Shown here piece by piece: positions 44,292-57,000 of a stretch of 64,000 nt of DNA. The DNA is from Brachypterus glaber (taxonomy: Eukaryota > Arthropoda > Insecta > Coleoptera > Kateretidae). The stretch covers positions 2,232,001 to 2,296,000 of the forward strand of contig OY294047.1 in the NCBI GenBank assembly GCA_958510825.1, read 5' to 3'. How positions within the stretch are numbered: position 1 is the stretch's first letter; each line of letters starts with the position of its first letter. The notes under the pieces are model-generated. The model saw only the letters and a list, made by a program, of their open reading frames with translations, was not told the DNA's origin and made no database searches. Both the position numbers and the translations under genes were made by a program.

Positions 44292-44497
44292 AAAAACAAG
44301 CCGTGAAGATGCTATTCACAGTATTACTGAGGTATATGCATTTTCACAAATACTTAAAAAAAAAATTAAAAAAAAATCCGTTTTTTTATTTTTGCGAAAA
44401 ACAAAAAAAATGAATATTTGGGAAATGCAATATACTATTTACTGTGAATAATATATAATGGAATGCGTAGCATATACATATCTTCACGGCTCGTTTT
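44292..44497. repeat. AACAAGCCGTGAAG inverted-repeat MITE
   Basis: Starts AACAAGCCGTGAAGAT and ends ATCTTCACGGCTCGTTTT, about 205 bp, with GTGAATA/TATTCAC words inside both arms. A further terminus is at 44624-44700. Confidence 0.65.
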
Positions 44498-44790
44498 ATA
44501 AAATAATATTTGTTGCATCATATAAAAAATATTTGGAAGAATACCAACAGACATCATATTGATAAACCACCTACATATCTCTTGTTATTGCTATTTTTTT
44601 ATTTATTTATCCAAATAATTATTAAACAAGCCGTAAAGGTAATGCTACGCATTCCATTATATACTATTCACAGTAAATGGTGTATAATTTACAATATTAA
44701 TATTGCTTTTTGCCAAAAAAAAATATTGCTTTTTCCCAAATAAAAGAAAAACGTTAAAAAAATTTTCAACAATATTTTTTTATTTTCTTT

Positions 44791-44927
44791 GGGAACGTTC
44801 AAGTATTACGTAACGCAAATTTTGATCATTTTGGACCCTGTAACGCTATTTTCCTATACCAATAACATGGGCGTAACACTCCAAAATGACCCCCCCTAGG
44901 AGCGTTACGTAATACTTGAACGTTCCC
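44791..44927. repeat. GGGAACG MITE, short form
   Basis: 137 bp with perfect ends GGGAACGTTCAAGTATTACG and complement. TTT stands on both sides, a 3-bp duplication. Confidence 0.8.
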
Positions 44928-45215
44928 TTTTTGCGAAAAAAATTTTTGTTCAAAAAAAAAAAAATGATAATTCTAAGAATTTGATAAAATTAAAAAAAAA
45001 TCAAAAAATAACTCTTATCTGTATAAATTATAATTTTATTTTTTTTTTAATTTAGTTTTACTTAACCCTGATGAAGGGCACTGCATTAAAATTGTATTTT
45101 TTATTACTTTGTTTTTAAAAACCTTGTACATCCTACCAAGTTTCAAAATTGGTAATGATATGCTGGATTATTATTTAAATTTTCTTCTGCGGGCGCTACT
45201 GTACTAAAAATTTTG

Positions 45216-45414
45216 ATAAATAGTTATTTATGGTACTAGTTGGTAAAGATTGTCGAATTATTTTCTCGTAAATGTCATTAAAATTTTTAATAAAAATATA
45301 AATTTCTAAGCTATTTATTGGATAAAACCTTGTATGGCACTCATGGGTAAACCGATATTGCCCTCTCTTATGGGTAATATCTTACTTTACCCACTAGTAC
45401 CATAAATAAATATT
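45216..45414. repeat. 330-bp MITE family, short form
   Basis: About 200 bp, with AATAGTTATTTATGGTACTAG at one tip and the complement at the other. The middle third of the longer copies is missing. Confidence 0.65.
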
Positions 45415-47880
45415 GTTTAAATTGGATAATTAAATCTTGTCAATTTTGATGTTTATGTCAAATATTATTCATTTTACTGAGTCAAATTGACTTTGAGCTT
45501 GTCAAATTATTTTAACTAATAAAAAACTTAATTTAAACCACTGAAAAAAATTAAAAATCGGCTTACAGGTTTCTTTTTGCGCCCCACTTTTTTACGGTAT
45601 AAGTATACCTTTGTTCCAACACTGGTATAAAAAAAATTGCTTTTTCTTGGGATAATGAATTAAAACACATAAGTTATCTTTTTGTATTTTTATTTTATGA
45701 TCTACCTATATAAATTAGGTAAAGTTATAACAGTATTTAATATAAAACATAACATACTCACAAAATAACTACAATAATACACTTCATAAAGCTTTTATAA
45801 ATATAAATAAAAAAATAAGATTACAGATTTGGATTTGAACAGACATTTAGAACGACTTTACATTAACCCATTTTTATTTTATAACTTAGTTACAAGGCAC
45901 TATAATCAAAGGATGTCGCAGAAAATAGCCTAGAATTGGCCTACGACCAAATTATATGAAATTCTTGGATATTGTTATTTTAGACATTTTTTTTAAGGCA
46001 AACACCTTGTTATTTCAACAATTTTTTGAGGCAAAAATCTTTCCTTCGGTTAGATTTTCAGTTATTTACATTATAAATATGAATGTTGGCCAAAACAGTT
46101 TTAAAATTATCACTTGCAATGTAAAATTGACAAGTCGTTGACATGTTAAGTAATTTAATTTATAAACTGAGAGTATTTTAAATTATGAAATATTTTTGCT
46201 AGAAGTAAAATATTCACAAAAATTATATTTTTGCACGACCAAGACTAAAACCTAATTTTACGCTTTCATTTTCGGGACTAAACTTGCCGTTTTTCTCCCT
46301 AGGGAATAAAAATCACGGCAACCTTGATAATATTAAAATATTATACTTACTATGTGCTTTGCTGGTTCAAAAATTAGGTTTGGAATTAGCGATTCAAACC
46401 AATTTATTTGATTTTAACAAAGAAAACCTTTAAAAATAACATTGTTATAACAATTTATACATAACTTAAAATTTATCATCTTCGTCCATTTTTTTGACGT
46501 TTGTGTCAACCATATTAAAAAACAATTGAAATCGCGATAGCCATGAAACTGACTTTTCGCAATTTACAGGCATCTTGATTAAATTACGAAAATAAAACAA
46601 CCGATTTTAGACGCGTGGTTTTTAATTTTAATTTTATCTACCTACCTAAATTATGTTTGGTCCTGCAAAAAATAGGGTATATACCTCAGGACTAAACTTG
46701 GCTGTTTTAGTCCCGCTGCATTAGTGTTTCCTGAGCGAGCGTAGCGAGCTTAGTCCCTTGGTATATAAATAACTATTTGTGGTCTTCCATCTGGTGGTTT
46801 TTAATTATTTTATTTTTTTTACAATAACTGTAACTATTTTAAAAAGTTAAATATAATAATAGTATATTATGCACCTAGTATGCAAACTAAGTCTTTAGTG
46901 TTCGAGACTGAAGTTTTTTTGCTGAGACGGAGTCGAAGACAGTTCGCATACGTAGTGCATATACTAATTTTTCTACTCCCTAAAGCTAGTAACTCCAAAT
47001 ATCAGTTAAAAATTAAGTTTAATATAATTTTGACATAGCTGTCAGTTTGACAAATAAGTTTAAAAAAGTTAGTAGTAGTTGTCTCAAAAAAATTTCATTA
47101 TTGACCGTCGTCAATCAACAATGCTTAACAACGGTCAATAACAAATGAGTTCACTGATTTTATTTGTTGCCAAGGTAAAAAGCCTTGACAACGGTAGATA
47201 ATATGTAAGCTAGCACTTAATTAGTTAGTAGAAAAAGTAAGTTTTGAATCAACACAAAACTCCTATTTTATTAGTGAAAATACTTATTAAGTATGTTGAA
47301 GTATTTTACTTGTCAGCTTTGACAATTTTACAGTTACATAGAGAAAATTTGTTTAAAATTACAGGTTTCTCATATTTTGAATGAAAATAACTCAAAATGT
47401 AGATACATTTTTGCCTTAAAAGAAACTTGTTTAGGATATCAGATCTACAGGGTGTTCAGTAACTGGCATGCCAAAATTTAAGAGGTGATTCTACATCAAA
47501 AAAATATGAAAAAAAGTTTCTATAAAATTTGGTCCGGAAATGAGCCGTAAGGAAGCTAGGTATAAAGTAGTAAAAAAAGTCAAAATTATACACAAAAACA
47601 AAACTTTCTAAAATTTGACCTGATTAAAAAAAAATACCAAGTTATAGGATATTTTGTAAGAACAACTATTTAATTTCATTCTGAAGTCCTCTGTGTAAAA
47701 TGCGAATATTTTAATTTTCATTTTTTTTTTCATTTTTAGACAAAATTAAAAAAAAAAACTGATTAAAAAAACTAACCAATAATTTTTTTTAATATACATT
47801 TTTTAATAGAAAGCCTTAAGAAATCATGCCACACGGTCAGTTTTTGTGGACAATTTTTTTCATGATTTTGCTTTTCAGAC
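45415..47880. other. non-coding stretch
   Basis: No gene recognised. A palindrome at about 46865-46965 (AGTATATTATGCACCTAG / GTAGTGCATATACT) and a TATACAGGGTG-family fragment at 47448-47575 are present. Confidence 0.4.
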
Positions 47881-48429
47881 AGGAGCGATTATTTCACACT
47901 ATATATTCCAAGCTATGCGCATGCCTGAGAAATATCTGTTGTATATTTTTATATGTTATTTTTCTCTTATTAGACGAGCAAATTAGACAGTTGTAGGTCC
48001 ACAAAAATGAACTTGTTAAAATACTCACGAATTTCTGTTTGATTTTGTTAATGGGGGCGTTGGTTTACGTTAACAATGGTTTGGTTTGGTAGTTTGCTGG
48101 TTTGGTGTTTTTTTTTATGTGAGGCGTTGGTTTACGTTAATAATGGTTTGGTTTGGTAGTTTGCTGGTTTGGTGTTTTTTTTTTATGTGAGGCGTTGGTT
48201 TACGTTAATAATGGTTTGGTTTGGTAGTTTGCTGGTTTGGTGTTTTTTTTTTATGTGAGGCGTTGGTTTACGTTAATAATGGTTTGGTTTGGTAGTTTGC
48301 TGGTTTGGTGTTTTTTATTAATGGGAGGCATTTTTCAGATACGATATTTCAGAATTCAGAAGACGATATATTTTATATTTCTCAGGCATGCGCATAGCTT
48401 GGAATATATAGTGTGAAATAATCGCTCCT
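47881..48429. repeat. MITE with perfect 54-bp TIRs and internal minisatellite
   Basis: Arms 47881-47934 and 48376-48429 are perfect complements (AGGAGCGATTATTTCACACT...). TTTCAGAC, 8 bp, stands on both sides (47873-47880 and 48430-48437). The centre is a tandem array at 48057-48325. The 8-bp duplication suggests a hAT-type transposase. Confidence 0.88.
48057..48325 (+). repeat. minisatellite, four 67-68-bp units
   Basis: Units start GCGTTGGTTTACGTTAA at 48057, 48124, 48192 and 48260. They differ mainly in the T-run length and one base (AACAATGG versus AATAATGG). G/T-rich on this strand. Confidence 0.92.
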
Positions 48430-48631
48430 TTTCAGACGACCTGTGTACGGTTCTTCTTCTTCTTTTTTACTGGTGGTTCTGTCTGCTTTGAAGTACTAGG
48501 TTCGTCACTTTTAACATCCTCATAACTTAATTTTAAATGTCTGGAATTAGGTTTGGGTATTTTCCCATACTGAATATTGTGTGAGCTAAAATTGTTTTAA
48601 TATGTATTTTCTCTCGTTCTAATTATGTAAG

Positions 48632-48986
48632 TAATAATTAAATAATTCTTGGTTTATAGAACTGCGTTTAAATAAAGACAAAAATTTCCCAACGTTTCGC
48701 CATTTATTGAATTGGCATCTTCAGGGGATAAATACAACAAAAATATCAGTTAAAATACAAAAAATTAAATTAATGACATTGACAAGAAAAATAAAGGTAA
48801 TAAATTAAAAATAAGGTAAATTGAGGTGTTAAGGAAAAGTATTAAGTTTGAGATGTGGAAGTGTAAGGCTTAAGTTAAAATGTACAATTTTTAACTAGGT
48901 GGCGTATTCAATAAATGGCGAAACGTTGGGAAATTTTTGTCTTTATTTAAACGCAGTTCTATAAACCAAGAATTATTTAATTATTA
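48632..48986. repeat. 355-bp MITE with 81-bp TIRs
   Basis: Arms 48632-48712 and 48906-48986 are complementary without a mismatch seen (TAATAATTAAATAATTCTTG...). The centre is plain AT-rich sequence. Confidence 0.85.
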
Positions 48987-49192
48987 AAAATGTTTTGTAA
49001 TAAGCCTATGTTAGAGATACAGAAAACTATTAACAGGCAATAAATAAATAGGCTATAAATAGGCTATAAATAGGCTATTGTCAGTACTACTTTTATATTT
49101 TTCACGAAAATTTCCGTGAAAATTTCTCAAAAAAAAAATTTTCTCCTATAACTAAATCTAAACACTCAAACATTATTACAAGTACCATCGTT

Positions 49193-50166
49193 TTCATAAT
49201 AAACGCTTACACCTAAAAATGTTACAGATTATATTGAACTTTATCAAGGTCTCTTTGACATTTATTTGTCAAATATTATTATGACATTACTTGTCAAAAT
49301 AATTCACATTAGTTATGCCGCAGCTTACAATGTATCAAAAATGTATTATAACAGCAAGAATAAATGACGGGATAAGTGTACGTGAAATAGCCACTGAATT
49401 AAATGTTGCAAACAGCACTATAATGCGAGCAAAGAAAAAACTTGAGGAAACTGGACAGATTAGCAGAAAGCCGGGTTCTGTTCGAAGTAGAATGAGTAGT
49501 GCAGAAGAAGATATGCAATTAATGAATTATCTGCGGGAAAACCCTTTCCATACCGGAGTCAGTGCGAGGGAAGAAACTAACTTTCCTGGGTCATAATGCT
49601 GAAGAATTACGACAGGCCATCATTGAGGCTTGGCACGCAAAAATTACACCAAATTACACAAACCAACTGTTAGAATTAAAAAGAAGATTTTTTTATTTTT
49701 GATATCTTAAAATAAGTCACTCTTGATGATGTTTTTTTTTTCTTTATATTTTTGAAGACACTATTTTGAAGAAAAAAACATTATGCCATGAACCGTAAGA
49801 GTTGTACAAAAAGCGCTTAGTGTTTTGGGAGTTAAAATCAAGCAGGGCAAGTTATAAAGAGTGACTTTTTTTGAGATCAAATCAAAAATAAAAAATAAAT
49901 TTCTCTTTGTAACTCTATCTGGAGACATACTGTATAAATATCATTTATAATAAAAAATTTTAACCTTTTTGCTTATAAGCATATATGCTTAAAGACAGTT
50001 ATAGGACTTGCACTATATAATATAGACTGTACTTTAACCTTACTTAATTATTACGGAAAATGTCAGTGTCAATCTTAGTAAAGTACATATACCACAACTA
50101 AAAATTTAAAATGTTGGGGTACCTCAGGGTTCTGTGATGTGAGCGTTTTCTATGAAAATGATGGTA
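49193..50166 (+). mobile_element. internally deleted Tc1-like element, copy 1
   Basis: 974 bp, imperfect 28-bp ends TACCATCGTTTTCATAATAA and TACCATCATTTTCATAGAAA, bounded by TA. It keeps the first 93 codons of a transposase and, out of frame, the last 38. An inverted copy with the same deletion is at 54093-55063. It cuts into a non-LTR retrotransposon remnant on its right. Confidence 0.85.
49315..49702 (+). pseudogene. Tc1-like transposase remnant (HTH plus C-terminal end)
   Basis: The frame at 49315-49596 begins MPQLTMYQKCIITARINDG and has a helix-turn-helix look (REIATELNVANSTIMRAKKKL). It stops just after a deletion joint. Frame 49589-49702 then reads GHNAEELRQAIIEAWHAKIT, the usual end of Tc1 transposases. 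The catalytic DDE part is missing, so it is not functional as an enzyme; the DNA-binding half could still be made. Confidence 0.75.
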
Positions 50167-50878
50167 TACTATGCTAATGTTCATTCAGTAATTTCGTATA
50201 ATATAATAGTTTGGGGACAGGCAACTAATGTAGAAGATGTATTAATAATGCAAAAGAGACTTCTCAGAATTATCTTAGGGTTAAAATATAATGAATCCTG
50301 TAGAGAAATATTTAAAAAATATCAAATTTTAACTGTTCCGTCCATTTATTTATATAAATTATTTATGTTTTTAAAAAACAATCCAGATCTGTTTCCAACA
50401 CACAAAAAACGCCATGCATATCCTACACGACATAATAATCTTTTAGTTGTAAATAAATTTCGTTTGACCCTGCATAAAAAATCTCCTTTTCATTCTGCGC
50501 AATATTTTTACAATCTTCTGCCAAATCACCTAAAAAACATGCCTACAAAAACATTTAAAAGGCAACTTAAATGTTTTCTTATTCAAAAATCCTTTTACAG
50601 TTTGTCAGAATTTGAAACTTTCGCAAAATCCGATAAATAATGTATAATATATTATATTTACGGATTTACTGTCCTAAAATATTTTAGGCATGTTTTTTCT
50701 TCTGTGTCTAGATTTAACGCTATACTGTGTTTTCTATTATTTATTAATTTTAGTTTATTTATTTATTTGTTTATTTTTATTTTATGTAAACTTCCACTGT
50801 AATACCTATTGACAATGTCTATCTGTATTTTATATCAGCCCGAAGACAATAAACGATATTCTATTCTATTCTATTATA
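50167..50878 (+). mobile_element. 3' remnant of a non-LTR retrotransposon
   Basis: The frame to 50640 reads VISYNIIVWGQATNVEDVLI, MQKRLLRIILG, ILTVPSIYLYKL and LPNHLKNMPTKTFKRQLK. This is the segment after the reverse transcriptase fingers/palm in Jockey-like insect LINEs. The tail ends in ATTCT repeats (about 50858-50875). The 5' part is lost at the Tc1-like insertion. Confidence 0.8.
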
Positions 50879-50968
50879 TATAATGAGGAAACGTCAAAAA
50901 AATCTGAGGTGAAGACACTTTAGGGTGGGGGATATATTAATAAAATTCTACAAAATACTCTAGAATAC

Positions 50969-51062
50969 TTACAAGGCAGTAGAAAAATGATTATCATTTT
51001 CAAAATCAGTTAAAAATAAGCACAACGCATCTTTTAATCGATAATCAGTTTTACCAAGATAC
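50969..51062 (-). CDS. NXF last exon: TAP-C end and stop
   Basis: 94 nt, YLGKTDYRLKDALCLFLTDF ending HFSTAL and TAA. Stop and GTAAGT overlap, but the length fits the usual NXF end, so I take the TAA as the true stop. Confidence 0.75.
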
Positions 51063-54000
51063 CTAAAAAACAAATAAAATTTAATTAATTTTGTATGACC
51101 ACAAATATGGATTATACAACCCATATATGTGGAAAACTCTATGGAAGAGTCGGCGCGCTATAAAAATGGGACAGTGTTGTCATTAAACACGGAATGCGCA
51201 GTAATCCAAAATGGATTGTTTAGCAACAGCGCGATTTCCTTGACATCAGTCCACTACCCAGAAACCAAAAGACGTGTTTTTGACGTATTGGGCACTAACT
51301 GATCATGACGTCATATTATGACGTCTTACTGTATATGACGCGTATAAGTCACAGCCCAGGGACGTAACAGTAGTGACGTTATAATAACGTCAAAAATATG
51401 ACGTTCGAATAACATCTAATAATTTATATATCTCTCCAATTAATAGTAATTTATGGTATGAAAGAGGAAAGTAGGATTTTGCCCATGAGAAAATCAACCC
51501 ACAAGGCTGGAGGCGGAGTGGGTTAATTTTCGAGAGCGTAATATTATGAGATCCTATGACAGGATAGCCTCAGCATTTAATTGACGTCCCAGCGATTTAC
51601 AATTCTGATAACGTCAAGATTTAACCAAAAACTGACGTCTTGTCGACGTCTGATATGCGTCGTATGTATGACGTCACAAATATGACATAAAACTGACGTC
51701 GATAGTACGTCGGGGACCAATATGACCAATAATAATAATAAGTTTATAAAAAATATATTTTTTTCGAAAAAAATTTGAATATTTAAAAAAAAATAAAAAA
51801 TAAAAATAAAAAAAATAAATACATTTTTTTTGAAACACGTAAAAAAATTACAGTTTTTTATCTCTTTTTTTATCTCTCATTGATTTCTTTTTAATTTTTT
51901 TTTAAGTTTAACCACCAATAACTTTTTTGTTTTTCGGGAGATTGTTTTCAAATATCCTTATTTAGGGATCTTCCCCTCAAAGAACTTTTATTTATCCTTA
52001 ACATTTTATGTTATAAATGTTTTCGCGGTAATTTATTTTTGCGGTGAAACCTTTTGCGGTTAAATCATTGCGCGGTAAATGTTTTCTTCTAAATCTTTTA
52101 GATGTGCTTGACGCCGATATACTTACGATTTGGCATAAGAATTTCGAAGTCCCGTTATATTACACATAGCATCTATAACTCGCTGTTGTTGTTCCGTCGT
52201 GGCAGGCCTGTACACTGGCTGTCGAAATTTCAATGTTTTTTGCTGATTTGTTGGATTTAAAATATTCAAAAGGTCGTTTGTTATTATATATACATTGTTT
52301 CTTCGGGTAAAAATGAATGTACGGCTAAATGCGAATATAGCTGCATTAGGAATATTGGAAACTTTCGAAAAATGAATTATTTGAAATGCACCATATACCA
52401 CTAAAACCGCGCGGCTTTCCTAAAATTTATTACACTAGTTTACATCAGGTCCCGTTCCAGCTTTATTGGGGCCCCAAGCAAAATGGTCAACTTCCCTAGT
52501 AACAATTTTTGTCGTCTTGAGCAAGTCTGGCTCAGGATTCTTGACCAAGTAACTGCATACAGATTTTGACAATTCTGGCGCAAGATACTGTCCACAGATT
52601 CTTGCTCAAGAATTGTCAAAGAATTGCTACAGATACTTCGCCAAGATTCTTGGACAAGTCTTGAGCAAGAACGTAGCAAGAAAAACTGACAAGAAATCGA
52701 AAAGCGATATCGATACCCCCAAGCAACAAAGCCGTAACTCATATATTGTCATTTTTCAAGACAGCTAAATTTCTAAAATATTTTTTTTCTTATTTAAGGG
52801 TGGGGAAATGATTGAAGTGGAAAATGAAGCCATGTGATACATCATTTGAAAGCTTATAACATTTTCTATTTAACTGTATAAGTATGTATTATTTATTTAT
52901 TGTTTGTTTCTGATAATATTCAAGTTTAGAATTTCTTACTTTAGTGTTTTTAGGTAAACTTTTGGTTAAAATGGCCTGTGGAGAAATCTGAGTAGTACCA
53001 CCATGTATGTCTTTTTTCAAGGCGTTTACCTATGAGTATAACTCAAAATAGGTCTAACTTTAGTTACATCCTTGTTGCAAGGGAGTGTCGATATCATAAT
53101 CAAATCGTACTTGTTAGAGTAGGTCCAGATTCATGACCAAGAATCTTGTCAAATTGCTACAGACTTGACAAAGTATTGCTAAACGCTCTGCTTCCAGAAT
53201 CTTGCTAAAGTCTTGCCCAAGTCTAGATACAGAATCTTGATTAATTCTCTTGCTCAAGAATTGTCAAATTCTTTACAAAGAACTTTGTCAAGTACTCGGT
53301 CAAGAAACTTGTCCAAATTCAATTATACTAGAGTTGGAGCCCCTATACCCAGGTAGCAAAATAACATGACATTCACGTGAAAGTCACGTTAATATGTGAC
53401 ATGTGATGTTAAGATTGTAGTCTCATTTAACAAGAATGTAGCATGGTGGGGATGTCCTAAGTCCGCCCCTAATAACATCACACAATGACATCCCGAAAAT
53501 AACGTGTTTGTGACATCATAAATCCACATTCCTGTTATATCTAATATCTTATGGATGCCGTTACTGGTACTTTAATATTTAAATAATATTCTAGCTTTTT
53601 CAAAATTAAAACCATTAAAAACGCTATAACCCTATAAAAAAATCGGATTTAAAATCAATCAGTAATTAAAACAATCACAGATTGAAACAGATAGATTCTA
53701 AATACGAAATTGCAGATTAAGCGGAGAATATATTCCTTTAATCCGTGTCCGTGGTCTTGAGAAGTCCGGCAGAGCCCCCTATCCATTGGAAATCGTATAA
53801 TGTGTATACAATTTCCTTATAATAATTTACTCTATCAACTTCATCTTATATCGATTTTTTTGCTTCGAACGTCGGTGAGAAGCAAAATAACATGACATTC
53901 ACGTGAAAGCCACGTTAATATGTGACATGCGATATATTCACAGCGTTGCTAAATATTTGTTATTAAATAACATGGTTGTCACGTCACACGTGTTACGTTG

Positions 54001-57000
54001 CAAATGTGATGTTAAATACATGTTATTTTTCAATATTATGTGATGTTATGATTTAGTTTAAAAATACACCCAAAAGTGATGTTAATTTCTTGTACCATCA
54101 TTTTCATAGAAAACGCTCACATCACAGAACCCTGAGGTACCCCAACATTTTAAATTTTTAGTTGTGGTATATGTACTTTACTAAGATTGACACTGACATT
54201 TTCCGTAATAATTAAGTAAGGTTAAAGTACAGTCTATATTATATAGTGCAAGTCCTATAACTGTCTTTAAGCATATATGCTTATAAGCAAAAAGGTTAAC
54301 AAATTTTATTATAAATGATATTTATACAGTATGTCTCCAGATAGAGTTACAAAGAGGAATTTATTTTTTATTTTTGATTTGATCTCAAAAAAGTCACTCT
54401 TTATAACTTGCCCTGCTTGATTCTAAACTCCCAAAACACTAAGCGCTTTTTGTACAACTCTTACGGTTCATGGGATAATGTTTTTTTCTTCAAAATAGTG
54501 TCTTCAAAAATATAAAGAAAAAAAAACATCATCAAGAGTGACTTATTTTAAGATATCAAAAATAAAAAAATCTTTGTAATTCTAACAGTTGGTTTGTGTA
54601 ATTTGGTGTAATTTTTGCGTGCCAAGCCTCAATGATGGCCTGTCGTAATTCTTCAGCATTATGACCCAGGAAAGTTAGTTTCTTCCCTCGCACTGACTCC
54701 GGTATGGAAAGGGTTTTCCCGCAGATAATTCATTAATTGCATATCTTCTTCTGCACTACTCATTCTACTTCGACCAGAACCCCGCTTTCTGCTAATCTGT
54801 CCAGTTTCCTCAAGTTTTTTCTTTGCTCGCATTATAGTGCTGTTTGCAACATTTAATTCAGTGGCTATTTCACTTATCCCGTCAGTTATTCTTGCTGTTA
54901 TAATACATTTTTGATAATTTGTAAGCTGCGGCATAACTAATGTGAATTATTTTGACAAGTAATGTCATAATATTTGACAAATAAATGTCAAAGAGACCTT
55001 GATAAAGTTCAATATAATCTGTAACATTTTTAGGTGTAAGCGTTTATTATGAAAACGATGGTAATATAACATCCCTTGCTACCTGGGTAAAGGACCACAT
55101 ACATTTCTTATAGAAAATTGCCCAGGTTAAATTTGCTGCAAATTCAAGTATATTAAACTTTTCAACTGACTGATTAAGTCTTCATGGGCATAAAGCTCTA
55201 AGGGAACGTTCAAGTATTACGTAAGTGGGGGGGTCTCGAAAACGTTAGGCCACGTTAAAGAGGGGGGTGGGTGTCAGTAAAAATGTTACGTAACACCTAA
55301 AAAAAATATAAACTTATAAAATGTTATTGGATCAAGTTTTTAACAATGGTCTAGGCCTAAGATACGGATTCGTTGCAAATTTTATTGCACACGGCGTTCA
55401 CTAAATCCTATAAATAAAAAAAAATAGAGAAGGAAAACCATAGGCAATAACCGGTTTTCGGTTAACAGGTTGCGGTAGTTACCTCAGACAGGTTTTTGGT
55501 TAAAACACGGAAGCAATAACCGGTTAAAAACCGGTTTAAACCTTAAAGCAAAACTTCCTTTTAGTTTCTTTACTTGTTGTAAAAAAAAAATTACGTAACA
55601 AATGGGAGGGGGTTTTGAAAATGTTACGCCGTCGAAAATTACCAAATTTTGCGTTACGTAATACTTGCACGTTCCCTAAGTTTTATACAGGGTTATTCTT
55701 TTAAATGGTACACCCCCGTAACTTTTGAACGGAATAAGATAAAAACTTTAAATTTGGACTATGTATATCACTTAATAAAAACTATTATTTGCCATATTTT
55801 CTAATTTTTATTCGGTAAGGTGGCTCCAGGGGGTCAATGGGGGACATAATTTTAAATGACACCCTACGTCTTGTGATACGTTTTAAAGAGCTTTAAATTA
55901 TGTGTAACTATTTTTTAATATTTTTTTTTAGATTTTTTTTCTTTTATTATTATTATTAATTATTTATTCAAACTACTTTTAAAAATATATTTTTTCGTTC
56001 GGCAGTTATGTTAATAGGATGATCCGTTAAAAGCCATTTTTGTTGAGTTTAATATTAAATGTTTAACACAAAGAACTTTTACCTCAAGAAGTAATTTCAG
56101 ACCAATGTTTATGAAGGTGTCATCTTTTTGTTTGTTTGTTTACATAAACGTACGCGATACTGCTTCTGGTGTAAACATAAGTATCGCGTTTTGACCTTCT
56201 GGTGACCAGAGCGATGTTGCGTAATTTTCACTTTATTATTATGATAAATCTTTATACCTACATAAAAATTTTAAAAAACTACTATACTACGACACTATAA
56301 TTATGTATGATAATGTAATATAATTAAATTTATTAAAATTAAACTACTAGTTCATATAAAACTCAAATAAAACTAATATTTCTTAATTTACAATAAAATA
56401 TCTAAAGCAGGTGTTGCAACCGGCAACACTGCTTGACAAAGTTTACGACATTAGACTGTGAGTTTAAACATTCTTTCTCTCTCTTTACGCGTACTAAGTG
56501 TAAACAATAGTCACTCCCCACCAGCCCCTCACCGTAGTTGGTTCACGCTTCAAACAAAGCATACGGTAGATTTCATCATGTTCCTTCTTGAGGTAAAAGT
56601 TCTTTGGTTTAACATAAATTTATTTTTATAACTGCGCAATTTTTTCTTTTTGACAGCTCAACGCGCTTTGTAACTGCGCAATTTGCGTTACACTGCGCAT
56701 TAAAATAGCACCTGGGGTAAGCGCAAAATGATGCGTGTTTTTTTGCGCAAAAATCACAAATCCTTATTTACCGTAAACTCTACTAGATCAATTTTAAAGG
56801 ACTGTGGGTTGTGATCCATGCCTTTGAATTTCCTAAAATAGCCCAAAATGTTTTCTCTTCCATTTAATACTGTCCTAAATTTAAGGCTTTTTCTAAATAT
56901 ACGCGGAACATATACTGATCCAAAAAAACTATAAACATACCTAAAAAAATGTAAAGACATTCAGCACGGTGTTCTAGAAGAACTTTTAAATGACATGACA

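Larger units (their letters stand above)
53348..55087. repeat. CCC-ended palindromic-word element, inverted copy, interrupted
   Basis: Reverse of the 41091 element, TA on both sides. It is split by the Tc1-like element at 54093-55063; without it the length (about 771 bp) matches the intact copy (778 bp). Confidence 0.75.

Noticed and set aside
48057..48325. Four regular 68-bp units as a CRISPR array
   Set aside because: Units are contiguous tandem copies without unique spacers, and the context is an animal MITE.
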